A DNA stretch of 64,000 nucleotides from CAYWBU01 sp942491525 (GTDB taxonomy: Bacteria > Desulfobacterota > Desulfomonilia > UBA1062), in NCBI GenBank assembly GCA_942491525.1, contig CALOBW010000030.1:448292-512291 (forward strand). Direction: 5' to 3'. The notes under the pieces are model-generated. The model had not been told where the DNA came from. It was given only the letters and a program-made list of their open reading frames with translations, and searched no databases. The translations under genes were made by a program, and so were the position numbers. Below, one piece after another: positions 37,066-45,499 of the stretch. The first letter of the stretch is position 1, and each line of letters opens with the position of its first letter.

Positions 37066-38181
37066 ATGGAGACCTACTTCGCCCCCGCCGCAAGAGCCAG
37101 CCAGAGCCAGCTGTGCTCCGAGATCGACCTGGTCAGCCACAATCCGGTCGTCTCAGGCCTGCTGCATTCAGTCTGCGGACTGCTGGCCGTGCTGGATGAG
37201 CATCGCCAGATCGTGGCCCTCAACGATTCCTTCCTGAAGACCCTCGGCATTGATGATCCCCAGGAGGCGTTGGGACTGCGGCCGGGCGAGGCCCTCCAGT
37301 GCATCTACGCCAAAGATGAACCGCACGGCTGCGGCACCACCAAGCTCTGCGCCAGCTGCGGCGCCGCCATCGCCATTGCCGCCAGCCTGGCTGAAGACAA
37401 GCCCTGCGAAAAAATCTGCGCCCTGGCCAGGAAAAACGCCAGCGATCTGGCCCTGATGGTCAAGGCCCACCCGACCCGGATCAATGACCAAAGATTCATT
37501 CTGCTGTTTATGCAGGACATCACCGTCCAGCAGCAGCGCGCCGCCCTCGAGCGCACCTTTTACCATGACGTCAACAACATCCTCGGCATGCTGGTCGGTT
37601 CCAGCGAAATCCTGGCCCGCCATCAAAATTCCGACCTGGCCCGCAGCATCCACCAGGCCTCGCTGCGTCTGCTCAAAGAGGTCACAATGCAGCGTTTCCT
37701 ATCCCAGAGCGACTCCGGCCAGTACCAGCTGGTCCTCAACGAAACTGATACCGAGAACGTCTTCAGGGATCTGCAGACATTCTTCAAGAATCATCCGGCC
37801 GCCCAGGGTAAAAAGCTGGCATTCCAGAACAGCTATCCCGCCACCCGCCTGCGGACCGACCTTTCACTGCTGCAGCGGATACTCAGCAACATGATTATCA
37901 ACGCCCTGGAGGCCAGCCCGGAAAACGGCAGCGTCAAGATCTGGTTTGACCAGGAGGACCGCGCCTTCTGCGTCTGGAACGCGCAGCCCATCCCGCCCGA
38001 CATCGCCCCCCGCATCTTTCAGCGCAACTTCAGCACCAAAAATCAGGCCGGCCGCGGCATCGGCACCTACTCCATGAAACTTTTCGGCCAAGAGCTGCTG
38101 GGCGGACAGGTCAACTTCATCTCCTCCGATGAGAACGGCACCACCTTCCGCTTCACCCTGCCCCCGGCCGACACCCTTTAA
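37066..38181 (+). CDS. Cytosolic PAS sensor histidine kinase with Cys-rich PAS
   Basis: This 371-residue protein has no membrane segment. Residues about 30-160 form a PAS-like domain (GLLAVLDEHRQIVALNDSFL) with a conserved cysteine cluster: ALQCIYAKDEPHGCGTTKLC, then ASCGAAIAI. I recall the same C...GCGTxxxCxxCGA pattern in many PAS kinases; it may bind a metal or respond to redox state. The dimerisation box is FYHDVNNILGMLVG with the likely phospho-His at about 168. The ATPase part is divergent: MIINALEASPENG (N box), then FQRNFSTKNQAGRGIGTYSM, where the usual GLG is GIG. No regulator gene is adjacent. It is divergent from tetR and the glycyl-radical homologue. Confidence 0.85.
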   Translation: METYFAPAARASQSQLCSEIDLVSHNPVVSGLLHSVCGLLAVLDEHRQIVALNDSFLKTLGIDDPQEALGLRPGEALQCIYAKDEPHGCGTTKLCASCGAAIAIAASLAEDKPCEKICALARKNASDLALMVKAHPTRINDQRFILLFMQDITVQQQRAALERTFYHDVNNILGMLVGSSEILARHQNSDLARSIHQASLRLLKEVTMQRFLSQSDSGQYQLVLNETDTENVFRDLQTFFKNHPAAQGKKLAFQNSYPATRLRTDLSLLQRILSNMIINALEASPENGSVKIWFDQEDRAFCVWNAQPIPPDIAPRIFQRNFSTKNQAGRGIGTYSMKLFGQELLGGQVNFISSDENGTTFRFTLPPADTL

Positions 38182-38312
38182 GTGAAGATATTACCAGAAT
38201 ATTCAGGCGTTTATTTTCCTTGACAGAATGCCATTCATAATTTTAAAGTCATTAAATATTAAGCTTCTAGAAATAGACTTTCATTTATTAATGCAACCAG
38301 GAGGATACAGCC

Positions 38313-39776
38313 ATGAATCTGAGAATTACACGTATACTTTTCATCCTTTGCCTCGCTCTGGGCCTGACGGCCTGCCAGGACGACCTACCCGTCAAGGATC
38401 CGGTCACCGCCGAAGATGGCGAGGGCCTGCCGGAGCACGTCTACTTCAAGGATAACCAGCAGACCCACAACAGCGTCTACTATGCGGTGATCCATGAAGA
38501 AAACATCTGGGTCAAACCCAACACCCAGAACGGCGGCGCGGACAAGCCCTGGCAGAAGCTGGAGCTGATCGACTCGCTCACAGATGACGTTCAGGAGATC
38601 GCCATGGATGACGAGCACATCCTGGCCATCAACTCCAAGCGCGAGGTCCACACCATGTGGAACGCCCTGGATGAAATTGAAGAGTTTGAGTGGCAGATCG
38701 AGTGGGGCAACTTCTGGAAGGGCCCCGGCACCATGGAACTGCCCGACGACTTCATCTCCTGGGACTTCTCGGTTGTCTCGCCGCGTTTCGACGAAAACTA
38801 CACCGACCCGGCCGGACACCACCCCTTCCTGACCAACGCCAAGTGCTCGCACATCATCGCCCTGCATGCCGACGGCCAGCGCATCGGCCTCAACGACCCC
38901 TGGCTGGCCAATGACTGGAGCTACGAGATCCCCGGCCCCAAGCGCGGCCGCTTCCAGGCCGTCAACTCTTCGGCCAGCGGCGCCACCACCTTCATCATCA
39001 ACAAGTACGGCGACATGTTCACCCGCATCTACGACTTTGACCTGGGCGGCATGAACAACTTCATCCTCTACTCCTACTTCCCCCAGGACTACGGCTACTT
39101 CCTGGTCACCCAGCTGCCCACCTGGGACTGGGTCCAGCAGCCCAAGATCAACGGCCGCATCACCGACCGCATCAGCATCTTCAAGGTCGGCAAGGGCTGC
39201 TTCTACCGCACCATCCGCGTCGAGGGCATCGATGCGGACGGCAACACCGGCTACTACGAGAAGGACATCAATCAGCTGAACAGCGAGGACTGGGTCTTCA
39301 ACATCACCAATCAACCCCTCAAGGGCACTGAGCTGGATAACAAGTCCGAAGACAGCAGCGACCTAACCCTGGGCTACAGCGAGGACCACCTCTACGCCAA
39401 GAGCCCGGACCTCTTCCACAACTTTAGTGCCGAGATCACCAACTTCAACTGCTATGTGACCCCCTGCGAACTCAAGGTCCACCTGAGCAGTGAGATCACC
39501 CTCGACCTGACCCTGCACACCCATGACCGCATCCGCCTGCAGCCCAGAGCCCGCGGCCTGGACGATGACCCGCGCGAGATCGCCGGCGCCATTGAGCTGC
39601 CCCAGGCGATCCTGGACGATCTGGAAAACCAGGATCCGCTGGTGCAGGACTTCGTGAGCCAGTACTTCCTGAATCTCAGATTTGCCGAGGTGACACTCTG
39701 GGCCACCACCGAGAAGGTTGACATCATCGGCTCCACCTGGTTCTTCTGGCCCTGGAGCTTCAAGTTTGTAGAGTAA
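38313..39776 (+). CDS. Large lipoprotein, beta-rich, unknown function
   Basis: This 487-residue protein starts after SD AGGAGG. MNLRITRILFILCLALGLTAC is a lipobox signal (Cys21). The body has repeated Trp/Asp/Gly strands (VYYAVIHEENIWVKPNTQ, HILAINSKREVHTMWNALD, FIINKYGDMFTRIYDFDLGG, RISIFKVGKGCFYRTIRVEG) about 50-60 residues apart, which suggests a beta-propeller with a separate C-terminal domain (from about 375). There is no catalytic motif I know. It is a single-gene unit: TTGACA at 38220-38225 may be its -35, and a strong terminator follows. It is likely on the outer surface or in the periplasm. Confidence 0.75.
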   Translation: MNLRITRILFILCLALGLTACQDDLPVKDPVTAEDGEGLPEHVYFKDNQQTHNSVYYAVIHEENIWVKPNTQNGGADKPWQKLELIDSLTDDVQEIAMDDEHILAINSKREVHTMWNALDEIEEFEWQIEWGNFWKGPGTMELPDDFISWDFSVVSPRFDENYTDPAGHHPFLTNAKCSHIIALHADGQRIGLNDPWLANDWSYEIPGPKRGRFQAVNSSASGATTFIINKYGDMFTRIYDFDLGGMNNFILYSYFPQDYGYFLVTQLPTWDWVQQPKINGRITDRISIFKVGKGCFYRTIRVEGIDADGNTGYYEKDINQLNSEDWVFNITNQPLKGTELDNKSEDSSDLTLGYSEDHLYAKSPDLFHNFSAEITNFNCYVTPCELKVHLSSEITLDLTLHTHDRIRLQPRARGLDDDPREIAGAIELPQAILDDLENQDPLVQDFVSQYFLNLRFAEVTLWATTEKVDIIGSTWFFWPWSFKFVE

Positions 39777-39780
39777 CAAA

Positions 39781-39812
39781 AAAGGGGGCAACTATATCGA
39801 GTTGCCCCCTTT
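39781..39812 (+). terminator. Rho-independent terminator after the lipoprotein gene
   Basis: AAAGGGGGCAACT (39781-39793) pairs perfectly with AGTTGCCCCCTTT (39800-39812), loop 6 nt, followed by AAATTT. A-rich sequence before it also makes it usable on the other strand. Confidence 0.85.
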
Positions 39813-39877
39813 AAATTTCACTATTGCAAATATCTTCGTCCGTGACAGTTTCTATGCTCATATAGTAGGGAAATAAT

Positions 39878-40768
39878 ATGAGTGAAAAAAATATTCTGCT
39901 GACTTCGGTCTACTCCACCATCCTCTTCGCCGTCCTGGGCATAACCTGGGGCGTGCTGGCCGATTCGGGCATGATCATCTTTGACGGCATCTACTCGCTG
40001 ATCAGCGTCGGCCTGAGCATCCTCTCGCTGATGGTCCTGAAACAGGTGCAGCAAAGTGCCGACGACAAGCGCTTCCCATTCGGCAAGGCCCACTTCGAGC
40101 CCCTGCTGGTGATCTTCAAATCCCTGATGCTGCTGGGCATGTGCCTCTTCTCGGCGCTGAACGCCACCTCCGAACTGCTGGGCGGCGGCCGCGAAGTTGC
40201 AGCCGGACCGGCCGTGATCTACGCCATAATCTGCACCCTGGGCTGCCTGATAATGTCGATCCTGCTGCATCACGGCTGCCGCGAGAATGAATCAAACCTG
40301 CTGCGCGCGGAGCGCAACCAGTGGTACGGCGACACCCTCCTGAGCGCCGGCGTACTGCTGGGCTTCAGCGCAACTTTTCTGATGCAGGAGACCGCCCACG
40401 CCTGGCTGACCCCCTATGCCGACCCCTCCATGGTCATCATCGCCTCCTGCACCTTCGTCATCTTCCCGGTCAAAAGTCTCACCGCCGGCTTCAGAGAGAT
40501 CCTCTTCTTCCGCGTGGATGATGAACTGCTGGCCCCCATCAACCAGGAGGCCCGCCTGATCGCAGATGAGCTGGATGCCGATTACAAGCTGCGCATGATC
40601 AACCTCGGCCGCGAACTCGACATCGAACTGAACTTCCTGATGGCGGACCGCAGCCTAAGCGTCTCCCAGATGGACGAGATCCGCAACCGGCTCGCGGCCG
40701 CGGCCAAGGAGATCAAGGATCAGCACTGGATCAACATCAACTTCACAAAGGAAAAATCCTGGGTTTAG
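39878..40768 (+). CDS. Cation diffusion facilitator family transporter
   Basis: This 296-residue inner-membrane protein has six hydrophobic segments and the CDF signature: DGIYSLISVGLSILSL in TM2 (about 36-51, metal-binding Asp), DDKRFPFGKAHFEPLLVIFK (about 62-81) and the TM5 motif ERNQWYGDTLLSAGVLLG (about 147-164), where the usual H/D-x-x-x-D pair appears as N-x-x-x-D with one Asp kept. The C-terminal cytosolic domain (about 205-296) has the ferredoxin-like metallochaperone shape. CDF proteins export Zn2+, Fe2+, Mn2+ or similar in exchange for protons; the altered TM5 site may change metal choice. Its 3' end overlaps the convergent enoyl-CoA hydratase gene by 4 nt. Confidence 0.88.
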   Translation: MSEKNILLTSVYSTILFAVLGITWGVLADSGMIIFDGIYSLISVGLSILSLMVLKQVQQSADDKRFPFGKAHFEPLLVIFKSLMLLGMCLFSALNATSELLGGGREVAAGPAVIYAIICTLGCLIMSILLHHGCRENESNLLRAERNQWYGDTLLSAGVLLGFSATFLMQETAHAWLTPYADPSMVIIASCTFVIFPVKSLTAGFREILFFRVDDELLAPINQEARLIADELDADYKLRMINLGRELDIELNFLMADRSLSVSQMDEIRNRLAAAAKEIKDQHWININFTKEKSWV

Positions 40769-41550
40769 ACACCCCTGTAGTTCGGCTTGCGTTTCTCGAC
40801 AAAGGCCGCGATGGCTTCGGCCATGTCTTCCGACTGGACATACTTCTTGGTGTACTCCAGCTCAAGGGAGTACTTCTGCGGCAGGCGTGCATCAACGTTT
40901 TCATTGATGGCCTGCTTGTAGTAGCGCAGCGCCAGCGGCCCGACCTGCAGAAACTCTTGGGCCAGCGCCATGGCGGCTTCCAGCAGCTGCGCTGCGGGCA
41001 CGACCCGGTGAATCCCGCCATACTGCCTGATCTCCTCGGCGCTCAGCGGATTGCCGGTCAGGGCCGCATAGCGCACAACCTTCTCCGGCACCAGCTGGGC
41101 CAGAAAACCGGCGGCGCCCAAAACCCCGACCTTGATCTCGGGCAGCACAAACTGGGCCCCTTCGCTGGCCACAATCAGGTCGCAGCAGGCCGCAATGGCC
41201 AGGCCGGCGCCCACGGCCGCCCCGTTGACCGCGGCGATCAGCGGCACCCGGCAGTTGTAGATGCTCTGCATGCAGTCATTGACGCTCTGGCCATACGTCT
41301 CGGCGATCTCCACATAGCGCTCGGCAGCCTCGCCAAGCTTGATATCATTGAACTCGTTAATGTCATTGCCGGAGCTGAAGACATGGCAGGCTGAACTGAT
41401 GACCACCACCCGCACATCGTTAAGGGTGTTAATGGTTTCGAAGGTCTCCTTGATCTCGCCATACATCTGCAGATTGATGCTGTTGACCGGCGGCCGGTCC
41501 AGGGTGACGATCCCGATATGATCCTTGATCTCAAATTTTATATACTCCAT
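40765..41550 (-). CDS. Enoyl-CoA hydratase/isomerase family protein
   Basis: This 261-residue crotonase-fold enzyme has the two oxyanion-hole elements, HVFSSGNDINEFNDI (about 60-74) and NGAAVGAGLAIAACCDLIVA (about 105-124), and the LPEIKVGVLGAAG segment with a Glu at about 136. It usually hydrates or isomerises enoyl-CoA thioesters. I choose ATG 41550, where AGGAG lies at proper distance and the codon shares its A with the ligase stop (TGATG), so translation is coupled. A GTG two codons upstream is also in frame. The acyl-CoA ligase in front supplies the likely substrate; together they suggest catabolism of a fatty, aromatic or dicarboxylic acid. Confidence 0.88.
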   Translation of the reverse strand: MEYIKFEIKDHIGIVTLDRPPVNSINLQMYGEIKETFETINTLNDVRVVVISSACHVFSSGNDINEFNDIKLGEAAERYVEIAETYGQSVNDCMQSIYNCRVPLIAAVNGAAVGAGLAIAACCDLIVASEGAQFVLPEIKVGVLGAAGFLAQLVPEKVVRYAALTGNPLSAEEIRQYGGIHRVVPAAQLLEAAMALAQEFLQVGPLALRYYKQAINENVDARLPQKYSLELEYTKKYVQSEDMAEAIAAFVEKRKPNYRGV

Positions 41551-43202
41551 CAGCACTCTCCTTGCCGCCGTTCGGCTTCCATCTCGCGCAACTTCTTGCG
41601 CATGACCTTCATGATCATGGTCTTAGGCAGATCATCCATGAACTCGACGATTCGGGGATATTTGTAGGCCGCCATGTTCTCTTTACCGAACCGGATGATC
41701 TCCTCGGCGCTCACGCTGCCCGAATCATTCAGCACCACAAAGGCCTTGACCGTCTCGCCGCGGTAGCCGTCCGGCACGCCGATCACGGCCACCTCCTTGA
41801 TGGCCGGATGGCGCAGCAGCACCTCCTCAACCTCCGAGGGCGAGATATTGTAGGCCGAAGCGATGATCAGATCCTTTTCACGGTCGACGAAGAAGAGGAA
41901 ACCCTCATCGTCCATGGTGGCGATGTCGCCGGTCTTGAGCCAGCCGTCACAGAAGGTCTCCGCCGTCTCTTCAGGCATGTTCCAGTAGCCCTGGGCCACC
42001 TGGGGTCCCCTGAAGAGGATCTGGCCGCGCTCGCCGATGGGGACCGTCTCACCCTGATCATCGACAATCTTGACCTCGCCGCCCAGCGGCACGCCCAGGG
42101 CCTCATGGTTGAACTTGTTGGGCAGGCAGACGATGGCCCCGGCCGATGTTTCGGTCAGGCCGTAGCCGTTGAGCAGGTGCAGGCCGGTCAGCTCCTTCCA
42201 GCGCTCCTGGGTCGCCAGCGGCACCGGCGCTCCCGAGGCGCCGCTGATGCGCATGCAGCTCAGGTCATAGCGCTTAAGGTCGGGCCGGTTGAGGAAGGCC
42301 GTGTAGACCGTGGGCGGCGCAAAGAGGCCCGTGACCCGGTATCGGTGGATCAGCATCAGATAGCGCCCGGCATCGAAGCGCGGCTCCAGGATGGTGGTGC
42401 CGCCCACATAGAACATGCAGAGCAGCGCCAGCATGTAGCCGCCGATGTGGAAGAGCGGGAAGAGCAGCAGGTCGACGTCATGCTCGTTCAGGTCAAAGTT
42501 TTCAGACTGGTTGACGGCGTTGTAGACCAGATTACGGTGGGTAAGCATGACGCCCTTGCTCTTACCGGTGGTACCGGCGGTATAGAGGATCAGCATGGTG
42601 GCGTCATAATCCCAGGCCACCTCAGCCGGGGGCGGGCTGGCCCCTTTGAGCAGGCTCTTGAAGCGCAGGATATCCTTGCCATAGTCGACCGGCACCCGGC
42701 TGCCGTCGAAGCGGCTCTTGAGACGGTAGAGGAGCGCCTTGAGCGGCGGCAGGAAATCATCAATGCCGCTCACGATCAGCTTACCCTGCCACACCGCGCG
42801 CACATTCTCATAGAAGAGATCCAGGGTGATCACCAAAGAGGCGCCCGAGTCGCTGAAGATGTGTTTGAGCTCGTCGCCGGCGTACATGACGTTAGCCGGC
42901 ACAAAGATGGCGCCGATACGCGTGACGGCCAGGAAGGCGATCACCTGCTGCGGGCAGTTGGGCATGACCGCCCCGACCCGCTCCCCCTCCCTGACGCCCA
43001 GCCTTTTGAGCGCGCCGGCGAAGCGCCCCACCATCTCGTCCAGCTCGCGGTAGCTGAGGCTGCGGCCGATGAAGAGCAGGGCCGCCTTGTCGGGATAGTT
43101 GAGGACACTGTCGCGGAACATGCCGTAGACGCTCATGGGTTCGACGGCCGGAGTGGGCCGGCTGCCCCAGGATGGATCATAGTTCTGATATGAAGATCTC
43201 AC
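41550..43202 (-). CDS. AMP-forming acyl-CoA synthetase/ligase
   Basis: This 550-residue member of the ANL superfamily has the ATP-binding loop ILYTAGTTGKSKGVMLTH (about 208-225), NGYGLTETSAG (about 345-355), WLKTGDIATMDDEGFLFFVD (about 424-443) and the final catalytic lysine region DDLPKTMIMKVMRKKLRE. It activates a carboxylic acid with ATP and CoA. The start is GTG with GGGAGG upstream; there is no in-frame ATG nearby. It is co-transcribed with the enoyl-CoA hydratase. The TetR gene upstream, transcribed in the same direction after 151 bp, is the likely regulator through the two AACATTGTT sites. Confidence 0.9.
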   Translation of the reverse strand: MRSSYQNYDPSWGSRPTPAVEPMSVYGMFRDSVLNYPDKAALLFIGRSLSYRELDEMVGRFAGALKRLGVREGERVGAVMPNCPQQVIAFLAVTRIGAIFVPANVMYAGDELKHIFSDSGASLVITLDLFYENVRAVWQGKLIVSGIDDFLPPLKALLYRLKSRFDGSRVPVDYGKDILRFKSLLKGASPPPAEVAWDYDATMLILYTAGTTGKSKGVMLTHRNLVYNAVNQSENFDLNEHDVDLLLFPLFHIGGYMLALLCMFYVGGTTILEPRFDAGRYLMLIHRYRVTGLFAPPTVYTAFLNRPDLKRYDLSCMRISGASGAPVPLATQERWKELTGLHLLNGYGLTETSAGAIVCLPNKFNHEALGVPLGGEVKIVDDQGETVPIGERGQILFRGPQVAQGYWNMPEETAETFCDGWLKTGDIATMDDEGFLFFVDREKDLIIASAYNISPSEVEEVLLRHPAIKEVAVIGVPDGYRGETVKAFVVLNDSGSVSAEEIIRFGKENMAAYKYPRIVEFMDDLPKTMIMKVMRKKLREMEAERRQGEC

Positions 43203-43243
43203 CAGACACCTCCCAAATCATCAAAACAGTCAGCTTATTTCAA

Positions 43244-43282
43244 AACATTGTTATTATTATGGCTAATATTCGTAACATTGTT
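43244..43282. promoter_or_regulatory. Two direct AACATTGTT sites, likely TetR operators
   Basis: AACATTGTT occurs at 43244-43252 and again at 43274-43282, exactly 30 bp apart (about three helical turns). Each is nearly palindromic. They lie between the tetR gene and the ligase start, in an AT-rich stretch that probably holds the ligase promoter. Confidence 0.6.
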
Positions 43283-43353
43283 TCGATTGTCAAGCCATTT
43301 CGCTCAGAAACTTTAGAAACATATTATTTATAAGGAACTACATTGCCAAAAAT

Positions 43354-43956
43354 TCAGGCAGCCACCGTTTTCCAGAAGACGGGGAAGAAGTGGTCCAGCG
43401 AATCAACCAGCTGCCACTGCCGGCCGCGATAGTACCAGATGGTGATCTCGCGCTGCAGATACATGAAGAAGAGGCCGGTAATCTGGGCGTTGCTGAGAGC
43501 CGCATCGATCTCGCCGCGCTGCCGGCCGCTGTTGGTGATGGTGGATATCAGCTCGTGGGCGTCGTAGCGCGCATATGACTCGCGCATCATCCAGGTGCGC
43601 GAGGGCACGGTGATGAAGTAGGAGATGGCCAGGCTGGGGTTGCGGTCATAGTAGTCCATCATGACCCAGAAGGCCTTGTGGAAACGCTCGCGGGAGCTCT
43701 CCAGCCCCTGATCATGCATGATGGCCAGCTGCTTGATACCGTCGATCTGCTCTTCCAGAATCTCGAGGATCAGCTCCTCCTTGGAGCGGAAATATTTATA
43801 GATTGTACTGATGCTGATGCCCGAGGCCTTGCTGATGCCACGGATGTTGACCTGATGAAAATCATTCTCGGCAAAGAAGTCCAGCACCACCGGATAGAGG
43901 CGCTGTTTGATCTTCTCCGGCACCACCAGGGGCGCATTCATCTCAATATCACTCAT
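43354..43956 (-). CDS. TetR/AcrR-family regulator of the acyl-CoA ligase operon
   Basis: This 200-residue regulator has a helix-turn-helix at about residues 16-62 (VLDFFAENDFHQVNIRGISK, ASGISISTIYKYFRSKEEL), then a helical ligand-binding domain (YYDRNPSLAISYFITVPSRT). The pattern is like FadR/PsrA-type TetR proteins that respond to acyl-CoA, but the ligand cannot be read. No SD precedes the ATG; instead TTGACA, 17 bp, CTTATT and 6 nt lead directly to it, so its mRNA is probably leaderless. It is transcribed towards the ligase/hydratase genes. Confidence 0.88.
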   Translation of the reverse strand: MSDIEMNAPLVVPEKIKQRLYPVVLDFFAENDFHQVNIRGISKASGISISTIYKYFRSKEELILEILEEQIDGIKQLAIMHDQGLESSRERFHKAFWVMMDYYDRNPSLAISYFITVPSRTWMMRESYARYDAHELISTITNSGRQRGEIDAALSNAQITGLFFMYLQREITIWYYRGRQWQLVDSLDHFFPVFWKTVAA

Positions 43957-43962
43957 GATTTC

Positions 43963-43991
43963 AATAAGCGATTCATAGCATAATTTGTCAA
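43963..43991 (-). promoter_or_regulatory. Promoter of tetR, leaderless layout
   Basis: On the minus strand, TTGACA (43991-43986), 17-bp spacer, CTTATT (43968-43963), then 6 nt to the ATG at 43956. The -35 is a perfect consensus. Confidence 0.55.
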
Positions 43992-44001
43992 GGGAGTTAT
44001 C

Positions 44002-44025
44002 GCTGGCCGCCCCAAGGCGGCCAGC
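44002..44025 (-). terminator. Hairpin at the end of the amidohydrolase gene
   Basis: GCTGGCCGCC (44002-44011) and GGCGGCCAGC (44016-44025) form a perfect 10-bp stem with a 4-nt loop, 6 nt after the amidohydrolase stop. No T-run follows, so termination may need a factor. Confidence 0.5.
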
Positions 44026-44030
44026 ATCGC

Positions 44031-45359
44031 TTAATCCAGCGCCACAATCACCGCGCCGCGCAACACGACCATTTCAGGCTCGGCAAAGGCCTGCAAGTCC
44101 TGCAGCGGATTGGTCTCCAATAGCAGGAAGTCGGCGGATTTGCCGGGGGTGATGCTGCCGGTCTCTTTCTCGACGCCGATGGCCTCGGCCGTGCCGAGGG
44201 TGGCGATGCGGATGATCTGCGCGTTGGTCAGATCGGTATGCTGTTTAAAGAAGGTCAGCTCCTTCCAGACCTCGTCATGGAAGACGAAGGTGACGCCGGC
44301 GTCGGTGCCGACGGCCTGGTGGATGCCGTTTTTGCTGGCGGCATCCAGTCCCAGCAGGATCTGCTCGTCAACGATCTCATTGTTGACCTTCTGAACCTCG
44401 GTCAGGCCGCTCTCCTCGATATTCCGCAACAGTTCGAGGCCGGCGGCCGCAGTGGAGATCAGGGCCGTGTAGCCGCGCTTGGCATGCGGATTATGCCTGT
44501 AGAGCTCAACCATCTCCGAGCTGATGTCCGAGCCGTGCTCGATGGTGTCGCAGCCGGCCAGCAGGGCCTCATGCACGCCAATCATGCTCTCGGCATGGGC
44601 CGCCACCATGATGTTCTTGCGGTGGGCCTCATCGCAGATGGCGCGCATCTCCTCAACGGTCAGCTGGGGCTGGCCGGCCTCGCCGACGCGCTTGGCGTCG
44701 GTGACGCCGCCGGTGGCGCAGATCTTGATCCAGTCAACGCCTTCGCGGGCGTGCTCGCGCACGGCCTTGCGGGCCTCCCAGGGGCCGTCAACGGCGCGCC
44801 CCATGTACTCGCCATGGCCGCCGGTGGTGCAGATGATAGGACCGGATACCAGCAGACGCGGGCCGCGGCCCTCCTCAATCAGCTTGTCACGCATCAGGAC
44901 ATCATAGAAGTAGGGATCGCCCAGCGAGCGCACCGTGGTGACGCCGGCCTCCAGGGCGGTCTCCAGATTCTCCTCCATCATGCCCATGACCACCTTGCGG
45001 CCCATGGAGGTGCGGGCAAAGGCCAGGCTGAGCTGCAGGATCTTCTCATTGGAGAGGCCGGAGGGCTCGCCGCTGCTGGAAAGATGCACGTGGGCGTTGA
45101 TCAGGCCGGGGGTCAGATAGCGCCCGCCGCAGTCAAACTTGGCGTAGCCGCCGAACTCGCCGCTCTGATCAGCCGGCCCGACCCACTGGATGATGCCGGC
45201 GGCATCCACGGCCAGAGCCGCATTTTCAATCACCGCGCCGCTGCCGGTGATGACGGTTGTGTTGAGATAGAGCGTGCCGTTCTCGGGCTGCACAGCCGGG
45301 GCCGTGGCACAGCCGCTGATCATGACTGCAAGGCAGAGTATTGACAATATTTTGCGCAT
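44031..45359 (-). CDS. Metal-dependent amidohydrolase, exported lipoprotein
   Basis: This 442-residue protein starts at ATG 45359 (SD GAGGAGG); the frame is open to 45440 but only the shorter start gives the lipobox MRKILSILCLAVMISGC (Cys17). The amidohydrolase barrel motifs are in order: YLTPGLINAHVHLSS (HxH metal site, about 85), DWIKICATGGVTD (the bridging-lysine position), MVAAHAES and CDTIEHGSDIS (two metal His) and AVGTDAGV (catalytic Asp). This imidazolonepropionase/prolidase-like group includes periplasmic peptidases and hydrolases of cyclic amides. The substrate is unknown. It is divergent from a solute-binding-protein gene, which may deliver a related compound. Confidence 0.88.
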   Translation of the reverse strand: MRKILSILCLAVMISGCATAPAVQPENGTLYLNTTVITGSGAVIENAALAVDAAGIIQWVGPADQSGEFGGYAKFDCGGRYLTPGLINAHVHLSSSGEPSGLSNEKILQLSLAFARTSMGRKVVMGMMEENLETALEAGVTTVRSLGDPYFYDVLMRDKLIEEGRGPRLLVSGPIICTTGGHGEYMGRAVDGPWEARKAVREHAREGVDWIKICATGGVTDAKRVGEAGQPQLTVEEMRAICDEAHRKNIMVAAHAESMIGVHEALLAGCDTIEHGSDISSEMVELYRHNPHAKRGYTALISTAAAGLELLRNIEESGLTEVQKVNNEIVDEQILLGLDAASKNGIHQAVGTDAGVTFVFHDEVWKELTFFKQHTDLTNAQIIRIATLGTAEAIGVEKETGSITPGKSADFLLLETNPLQDLQAFAEPEMVVLRGAVIVALD

Positions 45360-45450
45360 TAAATCCTCCTCAAAATGAATAGGCGGACTATAGACTAAGT
45401 TTAGCCAGCTGTCATTATGCGGAAAATTCAGACCCGGCATAGCCCAGCCC

Positions 45451-45486
45451 TTGACTGTCCACCGGCGGCCGATACTTTACAGTCAA
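45451..45486. promoter_or_regulatory. Inverted repeat around a promoter-like element
   Basis: TTGACTGT (45451-45458) and ACAGTCAA (45479-45486) are perfect inverted repeats. The first holds a -35-like TTGACT; TACTTT at 45473-45478 is a possible -10 (16-bp spacer). The site lies in the divergent region between the amidohydrolase and the solute-binding protein and may bind a repressor. Confidence 0.5.
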
Positions 45487-45499
45487 AGACAGGATAGTC

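Noticed and set aside
41562..43193. A 543-codon plus-strand frame opposite the acyl-CoA ligase
   Set aside because: Same pattern: the real ligase lies on the minus strand with full ANL motifs; the plus frame has none.
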